A stretch of DNA of 64,000 nt from positions 136,001 to 200,000 of the forward strand of contig CAUYUJ010016059.1 in NCBI GenBank assembly GCA_963575745.1. The letters run 5' to 3'. The notes below the pieces were generated by a model. It was not told the DNA's origin and made no database searches. It worked only from the letters and a program-made list of their open reading frames with translations. The DNA comes from Prorocentrum cordatum (taxonomy: Eukaryota; Sar; Dinophyceae; Prorocentrales; Prorocentraceae). Position numbers and translations under genes: made by a program. Of this stretch, positions 33,110 through 42,160 are shown piece by piece; position 1 is the stretch's first letter, and every line of letters begins with the position of its first letter.

Positions 33110-34200
33110 GGTGGGCAAAAAGTGTCCACACCCATCGCGCCAATACGATACACCGAATTGCGTCGAACAGATATCCATCGCCCCCGCCCCCCGCCAAACC
33201 AAAGTTGACGGGGTTGGGTGCGAGGCGACGCGCGGGGCACAAAATATGGACACTTCAACTTTGAGTTTAGGGGTGAGGGGGGGCGAGCCACATGTATATT
33301 GCAAGTGCCGTTACCATCATATCATGCCTGATTGTCTTCAAGCCGTCGGTGTGGACACTTTTTGTCCGGGCACCGTTGCTCTCGTCGTAGGAAAGGACCT
33401 TGCGATCCCTCGGAGTCCACTCCCAGTGCCATTTTTAGGCTTCGTGTTTGCATTTCTTTTGCAGGATGAGCCGAGATGCTTCGCGATGGTCCTCGCCGAG
33501 GAAAAGTGCACGCGTCCGAACGATGCCAAGGAAGACGACGGGAACCTTCTGGCCGTTTTCGGCCTCTGGGGGCCCTCGCCGGGCCCCAGGACCGTCAAAG
33601 ACTGACTCGGAATGGAACACTGGCCCTGGGGACAGGTGCCCGTCCGGCCCTCGAGTCCTGGCGTTGCAGGGGTCAATTGGCCTTGTTTCGGGCCCCGGGA
33701 CCTCTCAGATCGATCCGGCTCGAAACAGTCCACGGCTGTGGTCTTGATTCTACGCGATGTTGCATTTTTGTTCGCGCCGTCGGCTCTCAGGGAAGGGTAT
33801 AAACACGCCCACCGAATCCCCCCCCCCGGCAGTCCAACCCCACATGCTCCACGAAGGACAGTTCATTCCCACACTCCCACGCGATCCACCTCCCACGCTT
33901 ACTGAACAACTCGGAGTGAGATGACGCATCAGAGCTGCTCATGAACATGTGCGTGTGTGTGCGCGCGGGCCCAAATTTGCGAAGTCGGGGTGTCTCGTAG
34001 GGGCGAGGGCGGGGAACACGAGGGTGTCGGGCCTCTCTGGAAACCCAGATCTCGCCGAAATCGGCGCGTTCCCTCCAGACGACGACTACCGCCTCTCCAA
34101 CATGGTGGAGATCCATAGATACCTCGGCTGGCGCCCACATCGTCTCTTGGAGACAGGGAGGACGGAATCTCTCGCGGCCGGTGAGGAGAGGAATGAACAA
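33110..34200. other. No gene recognised; dispersed repeats
   Basis: The segment 33478-33540 (GATGGTCCTCGCCGAGG, AACGATGCCAAG) is also present inside the last PIPK-PLC intron (about 36485-36545). The segment 33705-33795 matches 10735-10850. No exon supported. Confidence 0.4.
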
Positions 34201-34204
34201 CAGC

Positions 34205-34350
34205 ATAAGTATACCTAGATTATCGGAGCTCCGCGGGGACTTCTTGGATCGGCGCAAGGCCCTCCTCCCCGGCTCCGCGCGGCGCCGGAGGCGCCGCCAG
34301 GAGCCCAGCACCGATCCAGAAATCCGCGCCGAGGGCCGAGAGCTTATGCT
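34205..34350. mobile_element. Fold-back element, family 10
   Basis: GGAGCTCCGCGGGGACTTCT at the left, inverted in the right arm (GCACCGATCCAGAAATCCGC), with GGCGCCGGAGGCGCC at the centre. Confidence 0.6.
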
Positions 34351-34904
34351 GATTCAACTCTTGGTTCTTCGAGTGACGGGGGGAAGGGGGCGGAAAGGGC
34401 TGCACAGTCCGCGTCGATGCCCCTCCAGGGTGGGCGCAGCCCTGTCGACGCTGGGCGGGGCTCGTGCCGTGTCAGACCAAGGGGACGGTCGATGGGCAAC
34501 GTCAGGGCACGACCAGCTCAGGGAAGAAACAGCGAGCTTGAATCGGCGATGCACCGCCGATCAGTCGCCGATTACCCACCCGATAGCGCAACGGGCACGT
34601 ACCTGGTCGGGTTGGACTGTCAGGCCCCTGTCGACGACAGGTTGGCGATGGAGGGTCGATGCATTCCCCTCCTGGGCTTCTCCCCCCCTGACGTTGCCCC
34701 TGGGGGGTAGCACAGTCACTGCGCCACCGCATGAGGCTCCCGTCCCGGGAAGTCGGTGCTCGTGAAGGTTGGGTGTACGCGCCTTCTGGATGTTCAGTCT
34801 GGCGCACGGGCTGAATTCCGCAGGGAGGATGATGATGAGGGGATGGAGGTTCCAGGTCGAATTGGACTCTGAGGGGTCCTTCTCCTCGTCTCTCCCCTTC
34901 TGCG

Positions 34905-35045
34905 CAGGTATCCTCCTCCTCCTCCTCCTCCTCCTCCTCCTCCTTCGCCCTACCTGTCCTCCGTCGTCGTCGCCCTCCTCCTCCTCCCCTCCTCCTCCCC
35001 CTCCTCCTCCTCCTCCTCCTCCTCCTCCTCCTCCTCCTCCTCGTC
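34905..35045. repeat. (CTC)n microsatellite
   Basis: Two CTC runs (34908-34945 and 34975-35042) separated by mixed sequence. Confidence 0.88.
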
Positions 35046-35544
35046 ATCATCATCATCTGAGAAGCTCCGAGCATCCGGAGGAAATCGCCGTTTACCTCTC
35101 CTCGGGGTCTTATGCGATTCCGCCTGCTTCCGCCGGTTCCGCTGGCGAAAGCCCCTTTGTCATGCCTCCGCCAACATATGCGGGCCTTCTGCGAACATGA
35201 GCATGTCCAGAGCTGCTCATCCCCAGAGCTGCGAACAGTGGCAGTAGAGAAATGAGCAGGTTTGGGGATGTCTGCACAATGCAAATCCAGCACCAGCATC
35301 TGCTGGGAAGGTCTACGAGCCGGTTCAGCGGACCATATTCGGCTTTATTCGCCAGCCTGAGTCATGCTGCCACGGTGACAAGGCGGATCACGATGGCTGC
35401 ACAAGATGCAGGGGAAGTAGTGGCAGTGCCACTGCGTTCCATGTGCAGCTTCCGCCGATGCAGCAGGATGGGACCTTTGGCTGCCGCGAAGAGGCCAAAG
35501 GACGGCTGGCAGAACCTGGCGACTCCAGGCCCACCCCCGGCCTC

Positions 35545-36053
35545 GCGGCGGCGCCTCCCTTCACCCCGCAGCGACCTGCACGGACACCAGGGGCCCGCTG
35601 TGTGGCATGGTCGTGCTCGGCCTGCCCCCCGTCAAGGGGCAGCCGCCGGGACCCTGGACGGCTGGTGATCCCAGGCCCGCCCTCGCAGCAGCGCCGCCTT
35701 CCACTCCGCCACGAACTGCATGAACACCAGGAGTCGGCCGCGAGCGAGGGGGTTAGTGAGAAGGGACGGGCCTTCGCAGAAGGCTCGCAAGCTCCCCAGC
35801 CTTCTGAGAAGGTTTCTAAGTCTTCCACGAAGACACGGAGAACCTCTCAGTAGGCGCGAGGTCTTCGGAGAGGTCCCGAGGTCTTCTGAGAGGGCCTTCT
35901 CCTTCTCAGTCCCCCCCCCCCTCGCCTGCCGCCGACAAGGAGCCCTCTGTGCGGGATCGTCGTGCCCGGAATGCTCTGGAGGGGCAGCCGCTGGAGCCGC
36001 CAGGCGGACGGCGGAAGAGATGCCCGGCCCCGCTCTCGCGGCAGCGCCGCCCC
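35545..36053 (-). repeat. Tandem partial copies of the terminal PLC exon
   Basis: Downstream of the PLC stop codon, about 146-bp units repeat the last coding segment: CACGAACTGCAYGAACACCA (C2 end) and GGAGGGGCAGCCRCYGGA recur near 35935-36090, 35640-35731 and, weaker, 35546-35645. The second unit is split by a family 4 TIR element. They encode diverged versions of the PHSGLLVFVQFVAE end and are probably noncoding. Confidence 0.7.
35756..35909. mobile_element. TIR element, family 4
   Basis: Begins GTGAGAAGGG and ends CCTTCTCAG, with internal CTTCTGAGAAGG and TCTTCGGAGAGG motifs. It is inserted within the duplicated terminal-exon repeats. Confidence 0.7.
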
Positions 36054-36272
36054 TCACTCCGCCACGAACTGCACGAACACCAGGAGCCCACTGTGCGGGA
36101 TGGTCGTGCCCGACCTGCTGTGGAGGGGCAGCCACCGGAACCCCTCGCGGACGGCGTCCAGCGCCACGGCCCGCCTCGCCATCGGCCTGCCAGTGGGCGC
36201 GTCGCGCACCTCGAACGTGAGGATGTGGAGCGGGCTGTCGGACACGTGGAAGCCGACCTCGTGGTTGAAGAC
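36054..36272 (-). CDS. PIPK-PLC exon 7: C2 end and stop
   Basis: After CTAG| the frame reads GYRPVFNHEVGFHVSDSPLH, then TFEVRDAPTGRPMARRAVAL, REGFRWLPLHSRSG and GLLVFVQFVAE-TGA. This is the second half of a PLC-type C2 domain (FEV, VRD, GFR..PL, LLVFVQF) with a natural end. The exon is followed by tandem partial copies of its own end. Confidence 0.8.
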   Translation of the reverse strand, partial: VFNHEVGFHVSDSPLHILTFEVRDAPTGRPMARRAVALDAVREGFRWLPLHSRSGTTIPHSGLLVFVQFVAE

Positions 36273-39200
36273 GGGGCGGTACCTAGGGCGAGAATGATGT
36301 CATGATGTGATTGGCTCTGGATGCGTTCCAGGATTTCCAGAGCATCTAGCGGTGCAACCTGTGCGGCACACAAGGGAATATGGGAAATCCGAGAAATCTG
36401 GGAAATCCTGGAACGTATCATTATCATGATCTCTTCTCGCCATCGCTCGGAGGTGCATCATTCACCAGATAAGCCACGATGATCCTCGATGGCCCTCGCC
36501 GAGAAAACATGCACACGTCGGAGCGATGCCAAGTCTCTCTCTTCTGGGTACCCGTCGCAGGCCACCGCGGGCGTCTGGGAAGACTGCCCGCCAGGCTCCA
36601 GCCCCACCACCACCAGCGGGCTGCTCACCGCCGCGCCCCACGCCGCGGCCAGCCCGGCCTCCAGATGTCGACATCCGAACACTACCCCACCCAACCAGTG
36701 CTTCTACGGGTCCCAAGAATGTACACCACCACCACCACCACCTCCATTCCCCCTCCCTCCTCTACCCTCCTCTTCCCCTCCTCTCCCCCTCCTCTCTTCC
36801 GGGAGAGGGACAGGGTGCGGCAGGTGGTGGTGGTGGTGCATCTTCTGGGGCCCCGTCGACTCTCCTGAATCGATGGCAGGCGGCGGTGGGGTTCGGACCT
36901 CGCCCCGTGCTCGCCGAACTCCGAACCCCGCCCCCGCCGCTCAGCGAGCTGCCTGCACCGTTGCTCGGCGAGGGCCGGCTTCGCACTGCGCCGCCGAGCC
37001 TCGTCGTGGCCCAGCGGCGCCTCCGGCCGCGGCAGGCGGTGCCCGCAGCAGACCACGAGCCGGAGCACGGAGCCGCGCCGGCGGCAGCCCGGGCGCGCGC
37101 CGTGGCCCGCCCCGGCCAGCTCCGGGGGCTTCAGCACGTAGCCGCAGCCGCCGTTGTAGCTGCGGAAGAGCCCCTCGTCGGCGGCGGACAAACCTCCCTT
37201 TCGTAAACCTCCCCTGAGGGAAAGCGGCCTATAGGACCGAAACCGACGGACCTGGACCCGCAGAAATGACGGCCGCGACGCCCTCTCGCGAACCGAAAAC
37301 GGCGAATTCCTTAATCGACGTGTCAGGGTAGGAGGTCTATCAACCTCCGACCTCGTTCATGAGGAGGCCGGCGTCGGGCGTCTGGTAGTTCATGGCGACC
37401 ATCTGCACCCCACAGGACCAGAGCGGGAGCGGGTCCACGTTGCCAGAGGCGATCCTCGTGCCCTCCGGGTAGGCCCGCTGCAGGTACTGCGAGTTCCAGG
37501 CCCTCAGGGAGTCCTCTCCCGCGGAGTGGCGGAGCTTGAGCACCTTGCTGGCCGTCATCGAACTGACGTGGCAGTGCCACCTCGCGTCCGGGTCAGCCGC
37601 GCAGCACTCCCTGGGCGACTCTGCTGGCCCGAGCTCCGGGCCTCCTGGCTGCCGGATCTCGGTCTTCTCGCGGCTGAGTAGCTTCTTCGTGGGCAGCGCC
37701 ACGCACCGGTCGTAGCTTGGCAGCGGCCGATTGCAGCGGTCGCAGCAGCCCAGGGCCGACTTTACCAGGAAGCGCCCCCTGGCCGCCCAGGGTGACACCA
37801 CGCCGAACCTGTCGAAGTCGATGCTGCCCCTCTCCTCGTCCCAGGGCGGCATCAGCAGGCGGCTCCCTAGCACCCTCACCAAGATGTCTCCCTGCCTTAT
37901 GCGCTGCAGCGACGAGCAGTGCTGCTCGACGGAGATTATCACGGGGTACTCCGACGCCACGAAGGCGTGGTCGGCGATAGCCTGAATGACGTCCTCGAAC
38001 AGAACCTCCGTCGTTACTGCATACCCGTGCTTCACCACAGGCTCCCCGTCCGCGCCGTCCCAAACATCGACTTCGACGCTGCGGCAACCGGTTCGCAGGA
38101 CCTCCACGTAGCGCAGGACCGAAGACCGGCTGCTCAGCTGGTTACCCTCCAGGTAGGTGTTGTGGGACGTCTCCACGAAGTACGCCGCGAGCGGGCGCGT
38201 CATGTCCTGGAAGACGGGGCGCTTCGCGGGGTCCATGAGGGAGTTGCCTGGGGAGCACAGGAGGTGCGCCAAGCCGACCGGCGAGAGGCACTTGTTCTTC
38301 GTGACCAGGGGTGGTAGCATGCTCGCGAGGAGCCGCCTCACCTGGCTGACCGACGGCGCCGGGGCGACTCGCTGCACCTCCGCGAAGAGCCTGACGATTC
38401 CATCGATCGGCACGCAGTCCTCGGGCTCGTGTCGCGCGTCTGCCGAGGCGAGGCGGTGGACAAATCCGAGGACGACCTTGCCGTGCGCGCAGTCGATGTA
38501 ACGCAGCATCCGCCGGAAGTCTGCCAGCTGGACCACCCGCCCAGCGCCGATCTGCCTGCCCCCGCGCGCCCGGCGGCCCTCCCGCGCCTCGCGCATGTAC
38601 CGGGAGAGCACCTCCTGGCCCTCCGCGTCGTTGATGTTCATCTCCCGCCACAGCGCTTTGACCTTTGGCAGCCCCAGGCTGCCCGTGCCGTCCGTGTCGA
38701 CGAAGCCGAAGATCCACTTGACGCGCCGCTTCTCCTTGGGCGTCCCTCAATGGGGGGGGCGATACGTAAATGGGGGGGAAGAAAGGTGCACCCCTCGGGC
38801 CCCGAACCCCCTCTTGGGCCCTAAAGGACCCCTTTCAAGGGCCCTAAAGAGCCCCTTTTCTGTAGCACCCTTTGCCCCCCCATTTAGCGCCCCCCCCCAT
38901 TACGCGATGCCCAATCTCCCAGCGGCGCTCCGCCTCTGGGCCCGTGAGGTAGGGCTCCAGCGGGCCCAGGCGGACGCACCTTGCCGCCAGCAGCACGGCC
39001 CCGACCTCGGCCTCGGACAGGTAGCCCTCGGCGGACCCCAGGAAGGCCGACGCCGCCGGGGAGAGAGCCAGGTGCGGCTGCGCGTCCGCGGTGGCATGCC
39101 CCTGCGACCTGGCGGCGGCGACGGCGGCGGACGTCACCTCCTCCACGTCCTCGACGTTCGCCTCCGCGTATGCCGCTGCCACCTCCAGCGCGGTGACCCA

Positions 39201-41369
39201 TAACTTCGCCTGGCGCCGGCTGGGCGCTGTGCAACGCAAAGGAGCGTCGTCGGCCTCGACCGTGAAACGCCGCGACTCAACGGGCTCCGCCTCGACCTTG
39301 ATGGGGGTCTTGCACGCGATGCAGTAACGGTCGCTGGGCCGGTGGTTGGTAAGGGATAAGTAGACGCGGCGGATCTTGTAGCACGCCACTGCGGAGGTCG
39401 GCCGCTTCTGCCCGAAAAGTCCCCTGGACATCACCTGAGCGATGACAAGAAACGGGTCTTACGCATGATGGAATATCCATCTCACGCTGCGGCTTACGCG
39501 GGCTGCCAGCGAAGCACGCTACATTGGAAGCGAGAGCGCTTGTGCGCGAGCTTTTGCGGGAAGCTCGCGCGTGAATGGCGGCGCAATCGACCTCGTTTTG
39601 ATATGTTTTGCGTTGATGTTTGTTGTTGTGTTTGTTTGTGCTTCTTGTTGTGTGCATCGCTCACCTGAAAGACGAGCGCGTGGCGGTCCATGTCCAAGAA
39701 CGCCTCCACCTCCTCGGGTTGGCTGCGGAATAGCCCCCCCGTGCCGCGCAGGAGCTGCAGGTGCCCCCCGCACCTCACTGCAAAATCCACCGACTCGTCC
39801 ATCGTCACCTCCTCGCTGCCGCCCTGCGGCAGTCCGACGGCCAGCGAGAGCCTCGCCATGGGGAGGGGGGGCACGGAGGCGACCAGGCTGTCGTTTTCGG
39901 ACGTGTCTGGCTGGGTCGCCTCTTCAGCGTGGCCCACCCGTCCCCGGGGCACCGCAAACGTCGGGCGAGGGATTGTGCCGTTGTCTATGCCCGTCTGCAA
40001 GCGGTGGACGAACCTGGCAACACGGTCTCCAGGCTCCCGGAAGGTCTGCACCTTGCCCAGGAACGAAGTTTTGAAACGCCTCGCGTAGTAGTCAGGGGGC
40101 GCAGTGTCGATCTCGTGCACCCAGCCCAAGCTCATGGACTTCACAGCGTGGGCCAGACACTTGCGCACGTCGTAGGATTGCAAGATGTCTATGATGCCAA
40201 TGTGGTACACCACCCGCCTCGCCGCCTGGTCCCTCACGAGGGTGCACTGGTAGTGCGGCTCGAAGCCCCGCACGACCGCCAATGGGGATGCGATGCCCAG
40301 CTGGGGCACGAGCTGCTCTGCCTTCGGCCGGCAGTCCTCCTCACAGTAGTGGACACCGAGTGCGACGGAGTAGTCCATCACGCGCCAGCCGCGGAGGAAG
40401 CGGGTGTCCTTCTTCAGCGCGTGCAGGAGTTCTACCTTGTGCTTGAAGTCGGCGATGCCGATGATCTTGTCGGCGAAGTTCAGGTCTTTGAGCACAACGC
40501 CCGACCTTGGATTGACCCAACGGTCCTCCGTGGTGCCCTTGAGATCGTAAATCCAATGCGGCTTGAAGCGTGCCGTGCAGAACACGTTGTTCATGACCAC
40601 CAGTGTTAAGCGCTGGCGCTCGTGCCTCACATCGAATGCGCCGAAGAAGCGGCAGATCAGAGAGTTCCTATTCGCCGCGAAGTGCTGCGCGTAGCCGTCC
40701 AGCCCGTCGAGCAGCGTCCTGAGCTCGCCCCTGCTGATGGACTTGATGACGAAGAGCCCGTCCGCGGAATACCAGAACAGGCTGCCGCTCTTGCCGGCGG
40801 CCTGCAGGGAGCCCCCCTCGAGCTCCTCGTCGCAGAGGCTCGCCCAGAAGGCGTCCTCGGACATCCCCCACATGGAGCGGAGCTGCATGAACTGGCGCGG
40901 CTCTATCGCGGCCAGCTCGCAGTCGGCCCCGCGCTGCTCTCGGGTCGGGCGAAAGGGGGGGATAGCAAAAGGGGGGTTTGGGAATCAGCTCACGTAGCTG
41001 ATTTTCACGGCGCCTCCCGGCGCCGGAGGCGGCTACGTATCGAGGACTGGGCCCCTCGGTGAGGCCGAAGTCAGCTGCACGCAGCAAATTTCGTATTTCC
41101 CCCCTTTCCCAACCCCCCCCCTGTCGTCCGGCTCGATGCTCGTGCGCCTGCCCCGCCCCCCCGCACGTGCGCACGGCCCGCAGCCCGGACCGTATGCGCT
41201 CCCGCAGCTCCGCCGCCGCTGGGCTGACCCGGGCCTTCTCGGGCTTGCCCCTGCCCTGCGCCCGCTTCGAGCCGCAGGCCTGGCTCTGCAGCAGCAGCTG
41301 GGCCCGCCCGTGTTCGTCCTCTCCCCGGCGGGCCAACCAGCGCGCCAACCGGCGGATGTCGGAGGAGAG
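36054..41369 (-). CDS. PIP kinase - phospholipase C fusion protein (PIPK-PH-EF-X-Y-C2)
   Basis: Minus-strand exons: 41369 to about 41139; 40933-39665; 39434-38906; 38745-37352; 37173 to about 36861; about 36703-36552; 36272-36054 (TGA). Together about 1,365 residues. The kinase should phosphorylate phosphatidylinositol monophosphate to PI(4,5)P2. The C-terminal part is a delta-like PLC that cleaves PI(4,5)P2 to IP3 and diacylglycerol at membranes with Ca2+. The kinase and the start of the PH domain share one uninterrupted exon of 423 codons, so the join does not depend on splice prediction. The next intron is phase 0 and completes the PH domain. Catalytic residues of both enzymes are present. 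The N-terminal start is not established and more 5' exons are likely. Boundaries of exons 1, 5 and 6 are approximate. Confidence 0.82.
36273..36551 (-). other. PIPK-PLC intron 6
   Basis: 279 bp, GT-AG, phase 2 (GACGG|GTACCC ... CCCTAG|GTACC). It contains GATGGCCCTCGCCGAG and AGCGATGCCAAG, shared with the intergenic repeat at 33478-33540. No clear terminal inverted repeats. Confidence 0.65.
36552..36703 (-). CDS. PIPK-PLC exon 6: C2 middle
   Basis: It reads LEAGLAAAWGAAVSSPLVVV, then GLEPGGQSSQTPAVACDG. This aligns in order with the PLC C2 strand that carries the first Ca2+-binding loop and the RQT segment before NPVW. It ends GACGG|GTACCC (phase 2), which joins the next exon to give ACDGYRPVFN. 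Confidence 0.62.
36704..36860 (-). mobile_element. TIR element, family 8, forming PIPK-PLC intron 5
   Basis: About 157 bp. The ends carry GTCGACGGGGCCCCAGAAGA and, inverted, CTACGGGTCCCAAGAATGTA, both followed inward by (CCA)n. The inverted repeats of about 35 bp cover both intron ends. The interior is CCT-rich. Confidence 0.72.
36861..37173 (-). CDS. PIPK-PLC exon 5: end of Y and start of C2
   Basis: It begins GLFRSYNGGCGYVLKPPEL, the invariant end of the PLC Y domain, followed by SVLRLVVCCGHRLPRPEA, the first C2 strand. The acceptor GACGAG|GGG continues phase 0 from exon 4. The region beyond LPRPEA (an Arg/Ala-rich stretch) is not typical of C2. The donor is uncertain: GTCGACGG at the edge of the TIR element is attractive, but its phase is one base off the next exon. 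Confidence 0.72.
37174..37351 (-). other. PIPK-PLC intron 4
   Basis: 178 bp, GT-AG, phase 0 (AACGAG|GTCGGAGG ... GACGAG|GGG). Only weak inverted similarity at the ends (AGGTTGATAGACCTCC near one end, GGGGAGGTTT near the other). Not assigned to a family. Confidence 0.65.
37352..38745 (-). CDS. PIPK-PLC exon 4: EF-hand, PI-PLC X and Y catalytic domains
   Basis: 1394 bases, 464 codons in the predicted phase. It starts KRRVKWIFGFVDTDGTGSL, an EF loop with D, D, T and S at positions 1, 3, 5 and 7 but Lys at position 12. The X domain has FVETSHNTYL with the first catalytic His (about 38165), EVDVWDG (Glu and Asp Ca2+ ligands, about 38070), KHGY with the second catalytic His (about 38025) and ISVEQHCS (Glu ligand, about 37925). 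All five key PLC-delta positions are kept. The Y domain has RAYPEGTRIASGNVDPLPLW and VQMVAMNYQTPD. The X-Y linker is short and lacks SH2/SH3 domains, so it is delta-like. Confidence 0.9.
38746..38905 (-). mobile_element. TIR element, family 7, forming PIPK-PLC intron 3 (GC-AG)
   Basis: About 160 bp with long imperfect terminal inverted repeats: plus-strand AATGGGGGGGGCGATACGTA at the left, and AATGGGGGGGGGGCGCTAAA on the minus strand at the right, each followed inward by ATGGGGGGG and a GGTGC motif. Frame continuity requires a GC donor at 38905 and AG ending at 38746. Confidence 0.75.
38906..39434 (-). CDS. PIPK-PLC exon 3: rest of PH domain and EF-region start
   Basis: It continues in phase 0 as KIRRVYLSLTNHRPSDRY, and then RFTVEADDAPLRCTAPSRRQ and AKLWVTALEVA. 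The last block matches the end of PLC-delta PH domains, where a Trp helix follows the APS motif. A helical stretch with YLSEAEVGAVLLAAR follows, probably the first degenerate EF-hand. The PH domain would target PIP2 or a related headgroup. The donor reads C|GCGTAATGG: taking GC as donor (phase 1) restores the frame with the next exon, whereas GT two bases later does not. Confidence 0.78.
39435..39664 (-). mobile_element. Family 1 introner forming PIPK-PLC intron 2
   Basis: 230 bp, GT-AG, phase 0, splitting the PH domain. Minus strand: TTTCAG|GTGAGCGATG ... CATCGCTCAG|GTGATG; TGAGCGATG and CATCGCTCA are exact inverse repeats. The core GCGGCTTACGCGGGCTGCCA and GACCTCGTTTTG match the other family 1 copies, including the intron at 9429-9569. 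Confidence 0.85.
39665..40933 (-). CDS. PIPK-PLC exon 2: PIP kinase catalytic domain, linker, start of PH domain
   Basis: Kinase landmarks in order: LRSMWGMSEDAFWASL (fold entry, about 40880); G-loop GKSGSLFWYSADG; catalytic Lys in FVIKSIS (about 40740); VVMNNVF; YDLKGTTEDRW (DLKG motif, about 40545); VLKDLNF; MDYSVALGVHY (about 40380); GIIDILQSYD with the metal-binding Asp (about 40190); and an activation loop HEIDTAPPDYYARRF (about 40090). All the hallmarks of type I/II PIP kinases are present. I cannot decide between 4- and 5-kinase specificity. A linker of about 110 residues follows, then GGHLQLLRGTGGLF and AFLDMDRHALVFQ, the first PH strands. The exon ends at a GTGAGC donor. Confidence 0.85.
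40941..41140 (-). mobile_element. TIR element, family 5, forming PIPK-PLC intron 1
   Basis: About 200 bp. Left end CGGGTCGGGCGAAAGGGGGG, right end inverted GAGCCGGACGACAGGGGGGG. The interior has CGGCGCCTCCCGGCGCCGGA. It is shared with the split copy at 31873-32889. The acceptor GAGAGCAG is clear, the donor is not. Confidence 0.68.
41139..41369 (-). CDS. PIPK-PLC exon 1 (N-terminal part of the kinase)
   Basis: After an acceptor CGCGCAG|CTCTCC the frame reads LSSDIRRLARWLARRGEDEH, a Gln/Ala-rich helical stretch, and ELRERIRSGLRAVRTCGG, which corresponds to the helix opening the PIP kinase fold (pattern IQ.GI). It precedes the FMQLRSMWGMSEDAF block of the next exon at the spacing seen in PIP kinases. 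The donor side has no GT; a GA start (GAGCCGGACG) at the TIR element edge is the best guess. Confidence 0.55.
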
Positions 41370-41463
41370 CTGCGCGAGACCACATCGGTGAAACAAAAGC
41401 GCCTCCAATTCGCTCAAAATCGGTCCCCCGGCCTCTCCCGGGGTCCCAAAGTGGAGAAACAAA

Positions 41464-41596
41464 AAGGCACCGATACCGCTGCTCCCTAGTGTGCGTGCTG
41501 ATCAGGATCTCGAGGCGAATCCAGCGGTGGCGACGAGGGCCTCCCAGGAGGCCCAAAGGGGCCAAACGAGACAATGGTGGCGGTATCAGTGCCTTT
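41464..41596. mobile_element. Small TIR element, family 13
   Basis: 133 bp with 17-bp inverted ends AAAGGCACCGATACCGC and GCGGTATCAGTGCCTTT (one mismatch). It lies just upstream of PIPK-PLC exon 1, possibly in a further 5' intron. Confidence 0.7.
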
Positions 41597-41839
41597 CCAG
41601 TTTGCCGAGCTGCGTTCAGACGTGGCCACGAGGGCCCCCCGAGGGCCAACAAGGGACCCTTGCCTCAGCGCCTCAGCTGCGCCGATGCGCCACACGCAAC
41701 ACGTAGCGTTTCGATACGGAACTCAACACGCAGATTGGTAACGTCGGTTTGACGCGATGCGTTCGCCAAAATGTGGGCCAATACGTTGAGCCAACACGCA
41801 ACGCAACGCATTGGCACGGACGTTTTGAGAATTGTACGT

Positions 41840-42160
41840 GCTGCGTTTCAGCACGGGCGCATCAGGGCAGCTAAGCTCCGCGGGCCTTCCTCCGAGGATG
41901 GCCTCCGCGGCCACGGCCAGGGCGGCGAGCTTCGCCGAGCGCAGCGCCGCCGCCGCGAGCAGCGCGAGCACGCCGCCGCGGCGCCTTGGCGTGGGGGCGA
42001 GGCCGCGCGCAACGGCGGCCGCCGCCGGGCCGGCCCGCGCGGCAGGCGGCGGCCGTGTGCCGCGCATGCAGCGCGGGGCGCGCCGCGGGCCGCGCCGCCG
42101 CGCCGCAGGGGGCCCTCCGCGAGGCTCCAGGCCATGGCGGGCCGCTGCCGGGGCTCGGGC
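41840..42160. other. Very GC-rich segment, coding on either strand possible
   Basis: All six frames are largely open because of the base composition. The minus frame GGVLALLAAAALRSAKLAAL resembles a hydrophobic helix and could be an upstream PIPK exon. The plus frame resembles an Ala/Arg-rich leader. Neither is supported by splice sites. Confidence 0.2.

Noticed and set aside
32960-33110. Possible minus exon (RLPCVFCRVPLRALPAG)
   Set aside because: Only a GC-rich open stretch with ambiguous frames and no clear splice sites. The flank is shared with the family 4 element end.
41840-42160. Upstream transmembrane exon that would make PIPK-PLC a receptor-kinase
   Set aside because: One hydrophobic stretch in a very GC-rich segment where all frames are open. 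No acceptor/donor pair or further helices were found.
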